The notes: a model not told the origin generated them from the sequence alone. A stretch of DNA of 64,000 bases from Bacillota bacterium (GCA_023421505.1 JAEZTJ010000009.1:1-64000); one strand, 5' to 3'; shown: positions 53,726-62,997, counted from the first letter of the stretch. Translations and numbers: made by a program.

Positions 53726-53975
53726 CCGCCATTTATTTATGAATAACTTCTCTAATATAATACATGATTGTACTGATTTCAACAACAAATTTTTTCTTAA
53801 GATTATTTTAAAATTCTATATCATTTATCTTTTTATTATCTTTTATTCACAAACTAAACACAATGTTTTGTTAAACTCTGTAGTAAGAAATTAATTTCCA
53901 CTGTGTATACAATTATTTATACTATATTGTATGGCAATGATTAAAAAATGAACATTGATTGAAAGGAGAATACTT
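53726..53975. promoter_or_regulatory. Divergent promoter region of sugar transferase and htrA
   Basis: About 250 bp, strongly AT-rich. Promoters for both directions must lie here. Hexamers such as TTGTTA near 53868 and TATACTATATT near 53918 are present, but I could not assign a clear pair. Confidence 0.4.
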
Positions 53976-55514
53976 ATGTCTGAATTAAATAACGATCAAA
54001 ATCAGAATAATAATAGGTATCAAAGCAGTATGAATAATAATATAAGTAATGGTATGAATAATGATTCGGGTAGTAACATGAATAATAATCTGTATAATAA
54101 TATGAATAGTAACATGAATAATAATTATAACAACCAGAATCAATATAATAGAGTGCCAGAATACAGTTTTTGGGCAGAACAGACGCCTAATAACTCATAT
54201 ACTAATTATAATAATCAAGGAAATAATGCCTGGCAATATAATAATAGTATGTACAATAAGAACCAGGGAAATAACACACAGCAGGCTAATCATAAAAAAC
54301 CTGGTGGTAATAAGGTATTAAAATTAATTACAAAAGCGATCAGCTTTGGATTGATTGCAGGCCTAAGCTTTATCGGTTTGCAGGCATTAGTTAATGTCGT
54401 ATCTCCTGATGTGGCATCAATTGGTTTACTTACGGCAGCAAATGCTTCTAAATCAGAAAACCATTATCAAATTGGATATACAAAGGCAGCAAATGCAAAG
54501 ACCAAAGATAGATCAACTATCTCTACGGTAACGGATTCTGTTAAGCCGTCTATCGTATCAATTAACTGTAAGGCTACGCAGCCCGTACAAGACTGGTTTG
54601 GACAACAGTTCAATCAGGATGTGGAAAGCAGTGGCTCTGGTATCATTGTCGGAAAGGATAATAAAGAATTGCTGCTTGCAACGAATAATCATGTGGTTGA
54701 GGGAGCTACTGAAATAACAGTGACCTTTATCGATGGTACTGAGGCAGTAGCAGAGATTAAAGGAACTGATTCAACAGCAGATCTGGCAGTTGTTACAGTA
54801 GATATCTCGAAGCTTGAGGAGAAAACCTTAGATAAGATTTCTGTTGCAAAGCTTGGCAATTCAGATAAAATTAAAGTTGGAGAGATGTCAATAGCAATAG
54901 GGAATGCACTTGGTTACGGTCAGTCTACAACTGTAGGTTATATCAGTGCAAAAGATCGTGAAGTAGAGATCTCCGATACCTTTGACTCGAAAAAAATGAC
55001 CTTTTTACAGACTGACGCAGCGATTAATCCTGGAAACAGCGGAGGAGCACTAATTAATATAGACGGGGAAGTAATCGGAATCAATACGGTTAAGTATGCT
55101 TCTGAGGAAGTTGAAGGTATGGGTTATGCAATACCGATTTCCAAGGCAACTCCAATTATTAATGAATTAATGAATCGTGAGGTTTTAAGTGAAGAGGAGC
55201 AGGGATATCTTGGAATTACTAATTGTGATGATGTAACAGAGGATATTTCAAAACATTTTAACATACCAATTGGTGTATATATTGGAGAGGTATCAAAAGG
55301 TGCTGCAGCAGATAAGGCAGGAATAAAACCAGAAGATATTATCACTAAAGTGAATGATATCGAAATCACCTCCTTTACCCAGCTTAAGGATAAAGTGAAC
55401 AGCCTTAAGGTTGGTACGGTAGTCGAAATCACATACATGCGTAATTTGGATGGTGATTATAAAGAGGTGAAGGTGAAGGTTACCCTGGAAAAGAATCCTT
55501 TCTTAGAAAAATAA
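53976..55514 (+). CDS. htrA: HtrA/DegP-like membrane-anchored serine protease
   Basis: The ATG at 53976 (MSELNNDQNQNNN) follows AAAGGAG; an earlier TTG in frame has no site. The product has 512 residues. The N-terminal ~105 residues are a low-complexity Asn-rich cytoplasmic tail with M-N-N type repeats. A membrane helix follows (about 117-140), then a trypsin-like domain with the full triad H239 (TNNHVVEG), D269 (TADLAVV) and S355 (NPGNSGGALIN). A PDZ domain ends the protein (about 410-505). It degrades or refolds misfolded proteins at the outer face of the membrane. The Asn-rich tail is unusually long. Confidence 0.95.
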   Translation: MSELNNDQNQNNNRYQSSMNNNISNGMNNDSGSNMNNNLYNNMNSNMNNNYNNQNQYNRVPEYSFWAEQTPNNSYTNYNNQGNNAWQYNNSMYNKNQGNNTQQANHKKPGGNKVLKLITKAISFGLIAGLSFIGLQALVNVVSPDVASIGLLTAANASKSENHYQIGYTKAANAKTKDRSTISTVTDSVKPSIVSINCKATQPVQDWFGQQFNQDVESSGSGIIVGKDNKELLLATNNHVVEGATEITVTFIDGTEAVAEIKGTDSTADLAVVTVDISKLEEKTLDKISVAKLGNSDKIKVGEMSIAIGNALGYGQSTTVGYISAKDREVEISDTFDSKKMTFLQTDAAINPGNSGGALINIDGEVIGINTVKYASEEVEGMGYAIPISKATPIINELMNREVLSEEEQGYLGITNCDDVTEDISKHFNIPIGVYIGEVSKGAAADKAGIKPEDIITKVNDIEITSFTQLKDKVNSLKVGTVVEITYMRNLDGDYKEVKVKVTLEKNPFLEK

Positions 55515-55552
55515 TGAATTCATATGATAATATGAATAATATATAATTGAGA

Positions 55553-55602
55553 ATGCCCGATTATTGATAAGAGATTAAGTCTTATCATAAATCAGGCATT
55601 CT
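55553..55602. terminator. Terminator after htrA
   Basis: GAATGCC pairs with GGCATTC, with further pairing inside (TTGATAAGA against TCTTATCAT), followed by TTCTTTC. The stem is nearly 20 bp long with small bulges. Confidence 0.8.
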
Positions 55603-55667
55603 TCTTTCGATTCAAAACCGAGGCTATAAAAACGCTTTGTTTAATTTTAATAGCGTAAATTCGCCTA

Positions 55668-55696
55668 TTGAATGAAAGAGCTTCTTAGGCTATAAT
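55668..55696 (+). promoter_or_regulatory. Promoter of the clpX-like gene
   Basis: TTGAAT (55668-55673) and TATAAT (55691-55696) with exactly 17 bp between, 55 bp before the start codon. Confidence 0.7.
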
Positions 55697-55750
55697 CGTA
55701 ATATTAAGATATTGTAACCGTTTAATGTGTAAAATATTTAGGAGGATTGA

Positions 55751-57229
55751 ATGAGTAATATAGATGATAAAGATAATGATAAGAATATAGATAAGGTTAA
55801 CACAACCGAGCATACGAATAAGAGCCCAAGTGCTTCTCAGGAACAAAAGGAGCATGAGGAATATGAGGAGGTGTGCTATCTTTGTAGAAGGCCGGAGAGT
55901 AAGGTCGGGAAAATGATACGTATCCCCAATCAGATTAGTATTTGCTCAGATTGTATGCAAAAAACCTTTGATACAATAAACAAAGGGGATAATCCTTATA
56001 TGCAAATGATGGGATTACCGCCAAATATGATTAATTTAGCAAATCTGCAAAGCGATATCCCAAAGGCACAGAAGCTTAAGAAAAGTAAGCCGGAGGAGAG
56101 TGAGGAAAAGCAGGAAGCATTTGACTTAAAAAAGGTTCCTTCTCCGCATGTTATAAAAGGGAGTCTGGATGAATTTATCATTGGACAGGATAGAGCAAAG
56201 AAGGTAATTTCGGTTGCAGTATATAATCATTATAAGAGAATTGGAACTGCTGCCGATCTGGAGATAGAGATAGAAAAATCCAATATGCTGATGATTGGGC
56301 CTACAGGAAGTGGCAAGACATATCTTGTAAAAACACTTGCTAAGCTACTTAATGTTCCACTAGCAATTACAGATGCAACCTCACTAACAGAAGCGGGCTA
56401 TATCGGCGATGATGTAGAAAGTGTTATCTCTAAGCTTCTTGCTGCTGCGGGTAATGATGTAAAGAAAGCAGAGAGAGGGATTGTATTTATCGATGAAATA
56501 GATAAGATTGCAAAGAAACGTAACACGAACAGTCGTGATGTCAGTGGTGAATCTGTACAGCAGGGCCTTCTTAAGCTTTTAGAGGGAAGCGAAGTTGAAG
56601 TACCCGTTGGTGCTGCTTCTAAGAATGCTATGGTACCGCTTACTACAGTTAATACGCAGAATATCTTATTTATCTGCGGCGGAGCATTTCCAGAGCTTGA
56701 CAAAATAATTAAAGCAAGATTGAATAAGCAGTCTTCAATGGGATTTAAGGCAGATTTAAAGGATAAATATGATGATGATCCGAACATACTACAGAAGGTT
56801 ACTTTAGATGATCTTAGGGAGTATGGTATGATACCTGAGTTCTTAGGTAGACTTCCTATCTTATATACCCTGGAAGAACTGTCTAGGGATATGCTGGTAA
56901 AGGTATTACAGGAACCCAAAAATGCAATATTAAAACAATATCAGAAGCTCCTTGCCTTAGATGAAGTAGAGCTTCAATTTGCACCGGATGCACTTGAAGC
57001 AATAGCAGATAAAGCAATGGAGAAAAAAACAGGGGCCAGAGCACTTCGTGCAATTTTAGAGGATTTAATGCTTGATATCATGTACGAAATTCCGAAGGAT
57101 GAAAATATCGGCAGGGTTATCATTACCAGAGAATATATAGAAGGGAAAGGAGTTCCCTTAATAGAAATGAGAGGAAGCAGTAATCATAAAATTCTGACAG
57201 CTAAAACAGCTGAAAAATCGGGATTGTAA
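55751..57229 (+). CDS. clpX: ClpX-like AAA+ protein unfoldase
   Basis: A 492-residue protein, about 70 longer than usual ClpX. The N-terminal C4 zinc finger is present (C42, C45, C65, C68). AAA+ motifs are GPTGSGKT (183-190), IVFIDE (244-249) and the pore loop GYIG (216-219), with a D at the position following where ClpX usually has E. The loop that grips ClpP, normally IGF, reads MGF (SSMGFKAD). The segment after LLEGSEVEVP is shortened and altered compared with the usual ...PHQEF... stretch. No clpP or tig gene is adjacent. It is either the main ClpX moved from its usual locus or a divergent second copy. AGGAGGATTGA precedes the ATG. Confidence 0.88.
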   Translation: MSNIDDKDNDKNIDKVNTTEHTNKSPSASQEQKEHEEYEEVCYLCRRPESKVGKMIRIPNQISICSDCMQKTFDTINKGDNPYMQMMGLPPNMINLANLQSDIPKAQKLKKSKPEESEEKQEAFDLKKVPSPHVIKGSLDEFIIGQDRAKKVISVAVYNHYKRIGTAADLEIEIEKSNMLMIGPTGSGKTYLVKTLAKLLNVPLAITDATSLTEAGYIGDDVESVISKLLAAAGNDVKKAERGIVFIDEIDKIAKKRNTNSRDVSGESVQQGLLKLLEGSEVEVPVGAASKNAMVPLTTVNTQNILFICGGAFPELDKIIKARLNKQSSMGFKADLKDKYDDDPNILQKVTLDDLREYGMIPEFLGRLPILYTLEELSRDMLVKVLQEPKNAILKQYQKLLALDEVELQFAPDALEAIADKAMEKKTGARALRAILEDLMLDIMYEIPKDENIGRVIITREYIEGKGVPLIEMRGSSNHKILTAKTAEKSGL

Positions 57230-57320
57230 TGTAAATGCAAAGGAATAAATTAGTTATAAATAAAATAATAGAATCAGATAGATAATTATGATCGTATGAT
57301 GTATATAACAGGGGGAGCCT

Positions 57321-57590
57321 ATGTCTATATTAAATCACTTATTTAATAAGAAAGAACAGGTTAAAGCAGGGGTATCCGTTCAGAGTGAAACCGTTACTTT
57401 CAATACTGAAAGGGAGAAAGATCTATCTGGAAAGGCAACTGAGTTATTACAGGAAGATCAGGAAGAGAAAGAAACCTATGAGGTTTTGGAACGCGAGATC
57501 CATCCCGCAAAAATCATTTGTCCGGATTGCGGTGGAATAACCCTCGAAGGATTCGAATTTTGTGATAAATGCGGGGGAGAATTACTTTAG
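57321..57590 (+). CDS. Small zinc-ribbon protein
   Basis: An 89-residue protein with GGGGGAG before the ATG. The C-terminus carries a zinc ribbon (ICPDCGGITLEGFEFCDKCG), four Cys in two CxxC knuckles. The rest is hydrophilic and charged, with a possible coiled segment (about 35-60). I do not recognise a specific family. It lies about 90 bp after the clpX-like gene on the same strand and may be co-transcribed with it. Confidence 0.7.
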   Translation: MSILNHLFNKKEQVKAGVSVQSETVTFNTEREKDLSGKATELLQEDQEEKETYEVLEREIHPAKIICPDCGGITLEGFEFCDKCGGELL

Positions 57591-57607
57591 CGCATTAAAA
57601 TAGTATA

Positions 57608-57636
57608 TTGACAAATAATATGTTCAAGGTTATTAT
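57608..57636 (+). promoter_or_regulatory. Promoter upstream of livJ
   Basis: TTGACA (57608-57613), a 17-bp spacer and TATTAT (57631-57636). Transcription would start near 57643, directly before the hairpin at 57649. Confidence 0.65.
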
Positions 57637-57648
57637 ATATGCAGAATA

Positions 57649-57700
57649 AAGGCGTTCGGAGTATGACAGATTGCTGTTATCGCTTTCCTAACGCCTTATT
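57649..57700 (+). terminator. Hairpin just after the livJ-side promoter
   Basis: AAGGCGTT (57649-57656) pairs with AACGCCTT (57690-57697), enclosing TGACAG-attg-CTGTTA, then ATTTAT. It may end the upstream transcript or attenuate the livJ leader. The T-run is weak. Confidence 0.55.
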
Positions 57701-57919
57701 TATGGCAAGTATAGGCTTAAGTTTATTTTATGTTTATTTGGGGAAATTAATACAGATATATTACACTGCAAGGTAATATTTAAATGTATTGTAATAAGAG
57801 CTGCAAGCCTCTTACCGCTTTACATACTCTTAATTAAACTTAAAACATCTTAGGAACCCTTTACTTGTAGAGGAAGTACCATATTTAATAGGGACAGAAT
57901 AGACTAGGAGGACAATTTT

Positions 57920-59131
57920 ATGAAGAAAATGAAAAAAGTACTTTGTCTTATGATGACATTGTGCCTGTTACTTGCAAGTATGTCAGCTTGCGGAACCAAG
58001 GATACAAAAGATAATTCAACAGATAAGGAAGATTCACAGAACACTTCTGATTCAGCTGATACAGGTGCTGAATTTGTCATCGGTAGCATCGGCCCTGTAA
58101 CAGGTGATAATGCTGTTTACGGACAAAGTGTTAAGAACGGTGCTGAGCTTGCAGTTAAGGAAATTAACGCAAATGGTGGTATCAATGGTACACAGATCAA
58201 ATTTTTATTTGAAGACGATGAAGCAGATGGTGAGAAGGCAGTCAATGCTTATAATGCCCTAAAAGATAAGGGTATGCAGATGCTTATGGGAACAGTTACC
58301 TCTGGAGCTTGTGCTTCTGTTATTGAGAAAACGAATGAAGATAAGATGTTCCAGTTAACTCCTTCTGCATCTTCTACCGATGTTCTTAAGTTAGGAAATA
58401 TATTCCAAGTATGCTTTACTGATCCTAATCAGGGTATTGCATCTGCTAAATACATTGGTGAAAAAGCTCTTGCTAAAAAGATTGCTGTTATTTATGACAG
58501 CTCTGATATCTACTCCTCAGGTATTTATGAGAAATTTAATGAGGAAGCAAAGAATCAGAATTTAGAAATTGTTGCTGCTGAGGCATTCACTGCTGATAGC
58601 AAATCTGATTTCTCCGTACAGATTCAGAAAGCTAAGGATAGCGGTGCTGAATTAGTATTCCTTCCTATTTACTATAAAGAAGCATCTTTGATTTTACAAC
58701 AGGCAGCAGATCTTGATTTCAAGCCTATCTTCTTTGGCTGTGACGGTCTTGATGGTATCCTTACTGTTGAGAACTTTGATTCTACTTTAGCAGAAGGTGT
58801 TATGTTACTTACACCATTCTCCGCAGATTCAACAGATGATATTACTAAGAAGTTTGTAACAAGCTATAAGGATGCTTATAAAGATGCTCCTAATCAGTTT
58901 GCAGCAGATGCTTATGATGCAATTTATATCATCAAAGCAGCGGTTGAAAAGGCAGGAGTTACCTCTGATAAGAGTGTAACAGAAATCGGTGATGCTTTGA
59001 AGGCTGCCATGACACAGATCTCCTATGACGGTTTAACAGGTACCAGCATGACTTGGGCACAAACCGGCGAGGTTAATAAAACACCTAGAATTTTCAAAAT
59101 TGTTAGCGGTGCTTATGAATTAGCTGAATAG
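57920..59131 (+). CDS. livJ: Branched-chain amino acid ABC transporter binding lipoprotein
   Basis: A 403-residue lipoprotein with AGGAGGACAATTTT before the ATG. The signal peptide (VLCLMMTLCLLLASMSAC) ends in a lipobox with the lipidated Cys at about residue 24. The mature part is a periplasmic-binding type I fold of the Leu/Ile/Val family (IGSIGPVTGDNAVYGQSVKN; GGINGTQIKFLFEDDEADGE; KKIAVIYDSSDIYSSGIYE). It delivers amino acids to the LivHM channel. A terminator-like hairpin separates it from the downstream genes, which have their own promoter. Confidence 0.95.
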   Translation: MKKMKKVLCLMMTLCLLLASMSACGTKDTKDNSTDKEDSQNTSDSADTGAEFVIGSIGPVTGDNAVYGQSVKNGAELAVKEINANGGINGTQIKFLFEDDEADGEKAVNAYNALKDKGMQMLMGTVTSGACASVIEKTNEDKMFQLTPSASSTDVLKLGNIFQVCFTDPNQGIASAKYIGEKALAKKIAVIYDSSDIYSSGIYEKFNEEAKNQNLEIVAAEAFTADSKSDFSVQIQKAKDSGAELVFLPIYYKEASLILQQAADLDFKPIFFGCDGLDGILTVENFDSTLAEGVMLLTPFSADSTDDITKKFVTSYKDAYKDAPNQFAADAYDAIYIIKAAVEKAGVTSDKSVTEIGDALKAAMTQISYDGLTGTSMTWAQTGEVNKTPRIFKIVSGAYELAE

Positions 59132-59183
59132 GGATAAATATCTGGCTTATATATTAAGAAGCTATTATATTGCTATAAATATT

Positions 59184-59220
59184 GCAGAGGGGTGCTCTAA
59201 AGCGTCCCTCTGTTAATTTC
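59184..59220 (+). terminator. Terminator after livJ
   Basis: GCAGAGGG pairs with CCCTCTGT around a 14-nt loop, followed by TAATTTCTT. It should reduce readthrough into livH. Confidence 0.7.
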
Positions 59221-59294
59221 TTGTGCTTAAATACAAATTTATCAATTATTAATCAATTATTGATTTTGTGAAAAAACTTGGAATTAGTTTTAAG

Positions 59295-59323
59295 TTGTAA
59301 CACTACTTGTACTATGTTATAAT
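59295..59323 (+). promoter_or_regulatory. Promoter of livHMGF
   Basis: TTGTAA (59295-59300) and TATAAT (59318-59323) with a 17-bp spacer, about 90 bp before the livH start. Confidence 0.65.
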
Positions 59324-59411
59324 CTGTTTGATGGTCTTCTAGTTATTTTACTGTAAAATACTTGATCATGCAAAATATCATGCATGCAGATGCATGCCAA
59401 CGGGGGTAGTT

Positions 59412-60293
59412 ATGAGCTTTATTTCTTATTTACTGAAAGGAATCAGCCTTGGTAGTGTATATTCAATTATTGCACTTGGATATACGATGGTTTACGGTAT
59501 TGCAAAAATGCTGAACTTTGCACATGGCGATGTCATTATGGTAGGAGGATATATTATATTTACCATGATGAGTACGAATGGTATTAATCCTTTTATTGCT
59601 GTACTCATTTCAATCATTTTCTGTACGATATTGGGTATGACAATTGAGCGTGTTGCGTATAAGCCACTTCGAAAGGCTTCGTCACTAGCGGTACTTATTA
59701 CTGCAATCGGAGTCAGCTACTTACTTCAAAATATTGCGTTATTAATCTTTGGTGCTGATTCAAAATCTTTTACATCAATTATAAATGTACCTGCTTTAAA
59801 GCTGGCAGGAGGCAGTCTTACTATATCCGGTGAGACACTGGTTACAATACCGGCCTGTATCATAATCATGATTGCTTTAACTTTATTTATTAAAAAATCA
59901 AAGACAGGACGCGGTATGCTTGCTGTATCTGAAGATAAGGATGCAGCCGTACTGATGGGTGTTAATGTGAATAAAACAATTGCGATTACCTTTGCAATTG
60001 GTTCTGCACTTGCCGCTGTTGCAAGCGCTTTGATGTTCTCTGCATATCCAAGTCTTACCTCAACCTCTGGTTCCATGCCAGGTATTAAGGCATTCGTAGC
60101 AGCAGTATTCGGTGGGATCGGTTCTATACCGGGTGCTATGATCGGTGGTATCTTACTTGGTGTGATAGAAATTCTAAGTCGTGCCTACATTTCATCACAG
60201 CTTGCTGATGCGATTGTATTTATGATTTTAATTATTGTACTTCTTGTGAAGCCGACCGGTATTCTCGGTAAGAAGTTACATGAGAAAGTGTAG
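59412..60293 (+). CDS. livH: Branched-chain amino acid ABC transporter permease LivH
   Basis: The ATG at 59412 (MSFISYLLKGISLG) follows CGGGGGTAG; an earlier in-frame ATG at 59394 has no site. The 293-residue product has about eight membrane segments and the family signatures GSVYSIIALGYTMVYGIAKM, LNFAHGDVIMVGGY and AFVAAVFGGIGSIPGAMIGG. It forms the membrane channel with LivM, which starts within 12 bp of its end. Confidence 0.95.
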   Translation: MSFISYLLKGISLGSVYSIIALGYTMVYGIAKMLNFAHGDVIMVGGYIIFTMMSTNGINPFIAVLISIIFCTILGMTIERVAYKPLRKASSLAVLITAIGVSYLLQNIALLIFGADSKSFTSIINVPALKLAGGSLTISGETLVTIPACIIIMIALTLFIKKSKTGRGMLAVSEDKDAAVLMGVNVNKTIAITFAIGSALAAVASALMFSAYPSLTSTSGSMPGIKAFVAAVFGGIGSIPGAMIGGILLGVIEILSRAYISSQLADAIVFMILIIVLLVKPTGILGKKLHEKV

Positions 60294-60302
60294 GTGGCGT
60301 TG

Positions 60303-61382
60303 ATGAACAAAAGTGGCATATTTAAATCAAGTAAAACCTTTCGTAATAATATCATTACGATATTAGTTATAATAGCAATCTATATTGTATGTCAGATTAT
60401 GAATTCTGCTGATGCAATGTCCTATCAGTTAGAAGGTTTATTGGTTCCTCTCTGTTATTATTCCATTTTAGCGGTATCCCTTAACTTAACGGTTGGTATT
60501 CTTGGAGAATTAAGTCTTGGGCATGCTGGATTTATGTGTATCGGCGCTTTTTTTAGTGCATTCTTCTCTAGAAGTACGTCAGATTCTATCAGTAATACTA
60601 TTATCCGTTTCACTTTAGCTATCATCATTGGAGCGATTTCAGCGGCTTTATTTGGAGCCTTAATTGGTGTAGCTGTCTTACGTTTGCGCGGCGACTATTT
60701 AGCGATTGTTACACTGGCTTTTGGAGAAATTATAAAGAATATTATTAACGTATTATATATTGGAATTGACAGTAAGGGCTTCCATATATCGATGAAGGAT
60801 ACAGTATCCTTGAATTTGGCTGAGGATGGCGATGTTATATTAAAGGGTGCCCAGGGTATTAGCGGTACCCCGCATAATACAACCTTTACGATAGCGGTAA
60901 TACTGCTTATTTTAACCTATATCGTAATTTCAAACCTAATCAATTCTCGTTCCGGACGTGCCATTATGGCAATTCGTGATAATAGGATCGCAGCAGAATC
61001 AGTGGGAATTGATATAACTAAATTTAAACTGCTGGCATTTTCTATCTCTGCGGCTATGGCTGGTGTGGCAGGTGTTTTATACTCTCATAATATTTCGAGC
61101 TTAACTGCTACCCCGAAGAATTTTGGATATAACCAGTCAATTATGATTCTTGTATTTGTAGTACTTGGTGGAATTGGTAATATCAAAGGATCTATCATTG
61201 CAGCTGTGATACTTACGCTTTTACCGGAATATCTTCGTTCTATGCAAAGCTACAGAATGTTGATTTATGCGATTGTACTGATTGTTATGATGATCTTTAA
61301 CTGGAATCCGGCTTGTATCGCTTGGCGTAAAAATCATTCCATTAAAGGCTTATTTACACGAATAAAGAGGAAGGAGGCTTAA
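60303..61382 (+). CDS. livM: Branched-chain amino acid ABC transporter permease LivM
   Basis: I use the ATG at 60303 (MNKSGIFKSSKTF), with AGGTGGCG upstream; GTG 60294 in frame would add three residues. The 359-residue product has about ten membrane segments. Family signatures are LNLTVGILGELSLGHAGFMC, RLRGDYLAIVTLAFGEI and VFVVLGGIGNIKGSIIAAVI. It pairs with LivH. Confidence 0.95.
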   Translation: MNKSGIFKSSKTFRNNIITILVIIAIYIVCQIMNSADAMSYQLEGLLVPLCYYSILAVSLNLTVGILGELSLGHAGFMCIGAFFSAFFSRSTSDSISNTIIRFTLAIIIGAISAALFGALIGVAVLRLRGDYLAIVTLAFGEIIKNIINVLYIGIDSKGFHISMKDTVSLNLAEDGDVILKGAQGISGTPHNTTFTIAVILLILTYIVISNLINSRSGRAIMAIRDNRIAAESVGIDITKFKLLAFSISAAMAGVAGVLYSHNISSLTATPKNFGYNQSIMILVFVVLGGIGNIKGSIIAAVILTLLPEYLRSMQSYRMLIYAIVLIVMMIFNWNPACIAWRKNHSIKGLFTRIKRKEA

Positions 61383-61386
61383 AGTT

Positions 61387-62145
61387 ATGGCAATGTTATC
61401 AGTGAATAATTTGGGTATCTCCTTCGGTGGTTTACGTGCTGTAGATTCCTTTAGCATCACAATAGAAAAAGGTGAATTGTATGGACTCATCGGACCAAAT
61501 GGTGCGGGAAAGACAACGGTATTTAATCTGTTAACTGGAGTATATAAGCCTGATACAGGAAAGGTTATACTTGATGATGTAAATATAACAGGGTTAAGCA
61601 CGATAGAGATAAACAAAGCAGGTTTAGCAAGAACTTTTCAGAATATACGTTTATTTAAGAATATGTCAGTGCTTGATAATGTTAAGGTGGGTCTGCATAA
61701 TAATCATAAATACTCAACAGCGTCCGGTATCTTACGTCTGCCAGCCTTCTTTAAGACTGAAAAGCAGATGAATGAAAGAGCTCTTGATATATTAAGGGTA
61801 TTTGGACTTGATAAGGAAGCACATTTTTTAGCTGCAAATCTACCTTATGGTAAGCAGAGAAAGCTAGAGATTGCAAGAGCGCTGGCCACTAATCCCAAGC
61901 TCTTACTGCTTGACGAGCCGGCTGCAGGTATGAATCCGGCTGAGACAGATGAGCTTATGGAGACTATTACTTTAATCCGAGAGAAATATAATGTGACCAT
62001 ATTATTAATTGAACATGATATGAAGCTGGTAGCTGGTATCTGTGAGAAGATATTTGTACTTAACTTCGGTACAAGGCTGGCTAACGGACTTCCTGGTGAG
62101 GTTTTAAATAATCCGGAAGTTATTAAGGCATATCTAGGCGAGTAG
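61387..62145 (+). CDS. livG: Branched-chain amino acid ABC transporter ATPase LivG
   Basis: A 252-residue ATPase with AAGGAGGCTT before the ATG. Walker A is GPNGAGKTT, the signature region LPYGKQRKLEIARAL and Walker B LLLDEPAAGMNP. The C-terminal tail GEVLNNPEVIKAYLGE is the typical LivG ending. The LSGGQ position is the degenerate LPYGKQRK usual for LivG. It works with LivF to power uptake. Confidence 0.95.
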   Translation: MAMLSVNNLGISFGGLRAVDSFSITIEKGELYGLIGPNGAGKTTVFNLLTGVYKPDTGKVILDDVNITGLSTIEINKAGLARTFQNIRLFKNMSVLDNVKVGLHNNHKYSTASGILRLPAFFKTEKQMNERALDILRVFGLDKEAHFLAANLPYGKQRKLEIARALATNPKLLLLDEPAAGMNPAETDELMETITLIREKYNVTILLIEHDMKLVAGICEKIFVLNFGTRLANGLPGEVLNNPEVIKAYLGE

Positions 62146-62190
62146 TCATTAAATTAGATATTAGAGTGGTAAAATAGACCAGATACGTAG

Positions 62191-62208
62191 CAGGAGGGAT
62201 TCCTCCTG
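62191..62208 (+). promoter_or_regulatory. Small hairpin with SD/anti-SD sequence between livG and livF
   Basis: CAGGAGG pairs perfectly with CCTCCTG across a 4-nt loop. The left arm is a Shine-Dalgarno core and the right arm its complement, but no start codon follows at usable distance. livF has its own AAGGAG near 62236. The function is unclear; it may be a relic leader or a stability hairpin. Confidence 0.45.
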
Positions 62209-62251
62209 AAAATTTAGGGAACTAGACCTTAAAAGCAAGGAGAATTAGGAT

Positions 62252-62962
62252 ATGGCCATGCTGGAAATAAAGAATTTACAAGTTTATTATGGAATGATAC
62301 AGGCAATTAAAGATGTTTCCTTCGAAGTAAATGAGGGGGAAGTCATTGCGCTAATTGGTGCCAATGGTGCCGGTAAAACAACTATTTTGCATACAGTAAC
62401 CGGATTAATAACGGCAAAAAGCGGCAGGGTTCTCTATGAAGGAACGGATATTCAAAAAATACCTGCACATAAGATTGTATCTCTTGGTATAGCACATGTA
62501 CCGGAAGGCAGAAGAGTATTTTCCCAGTTGTCTGTATATGATAATCTGCTTATGGGTGCCTTTACACGAAAGGATCAGGCAGAAATATCAGCTTCTCTTG
62601 AGAATATATACAAGAGATTTCCGAGACTGAAAGAAAGAAAAGGACAGTTAGCGGGAACGTTAAGTGGAGGCGAGCAGCAGATGCTTGCAATGGGAAGAGC
62701 GCTCATGTCTCATCCTAAAATCATATTAATGGATGAACCATCGATGGGACTTTCACCAATTTTGGTTGAAGAAATATTCGATATTATTAAAAGCATCAGT
62801 AAAAGCGGTACAACAGTTCTTTTGGTAGAGCAGAACGCGAAGAAAGCCTTAGCGATAGCAGATCGGGCTTATGTGTTGGAAACAGGTAAGATAGTACTTG
62901 AAGGTAAAGCAGATAAGTTAATGAATGACGAGTCAGTGAAAAAAGCATATCTGGGTGAATAA
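62252..62962 (+). CDS. livF: Branched-chain amino acid ABC transporter ATPase LivF
   Basis: A 236-residue ATPase with GCAAGGAGAATTAGGAT before the ATG. Walker A is GANGAGKTT, the signature LSGGEQQMLAMGRAL and Walker B IILMDEPSMGLSP. The family segment GIAHVPEGRRVFSQLSVYDN is also present, and length is typical. A 106-bp gap with a hairpin separates it from livG, more than elsewhere in the operon. Confidence 0.95.
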   Translation: MAMLEIKNLQVYYGMIQAIKDVSFEVNEGEVIALIGANGAGKTTILHTVTGLITAKSGRVLYEGTDIQKIPAHKIVSLGIAHVPEGRRVFSQLSVYDNLLMGAFTRKDQAEISASLENIYKRFPRLKERKGQLAGTLSGGEQQMLAMGRALMSHPKIILMDEPSMGLSPILVEEIFDIIKSISKSGTTVLLVEQNAKKALAIADRAYVLETGKIVLEGKADKLMNDESVKKAYLGE

Positions 62963-62997
62963 ATATATTGTGAAACGAATAGTTATAAATGAAACTG

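Larger units (their letters stand above)
57591..57919. other. Intergenic region upstream of livJ
   Basis: About 330 bp holding a strong promoter-like pair (57608-57636) and an adjacent structured hairpin (57649-57700). It is AT-rich to the livJ ribosome site at about 57907. No gene was recognised. Confidence 0.5.
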
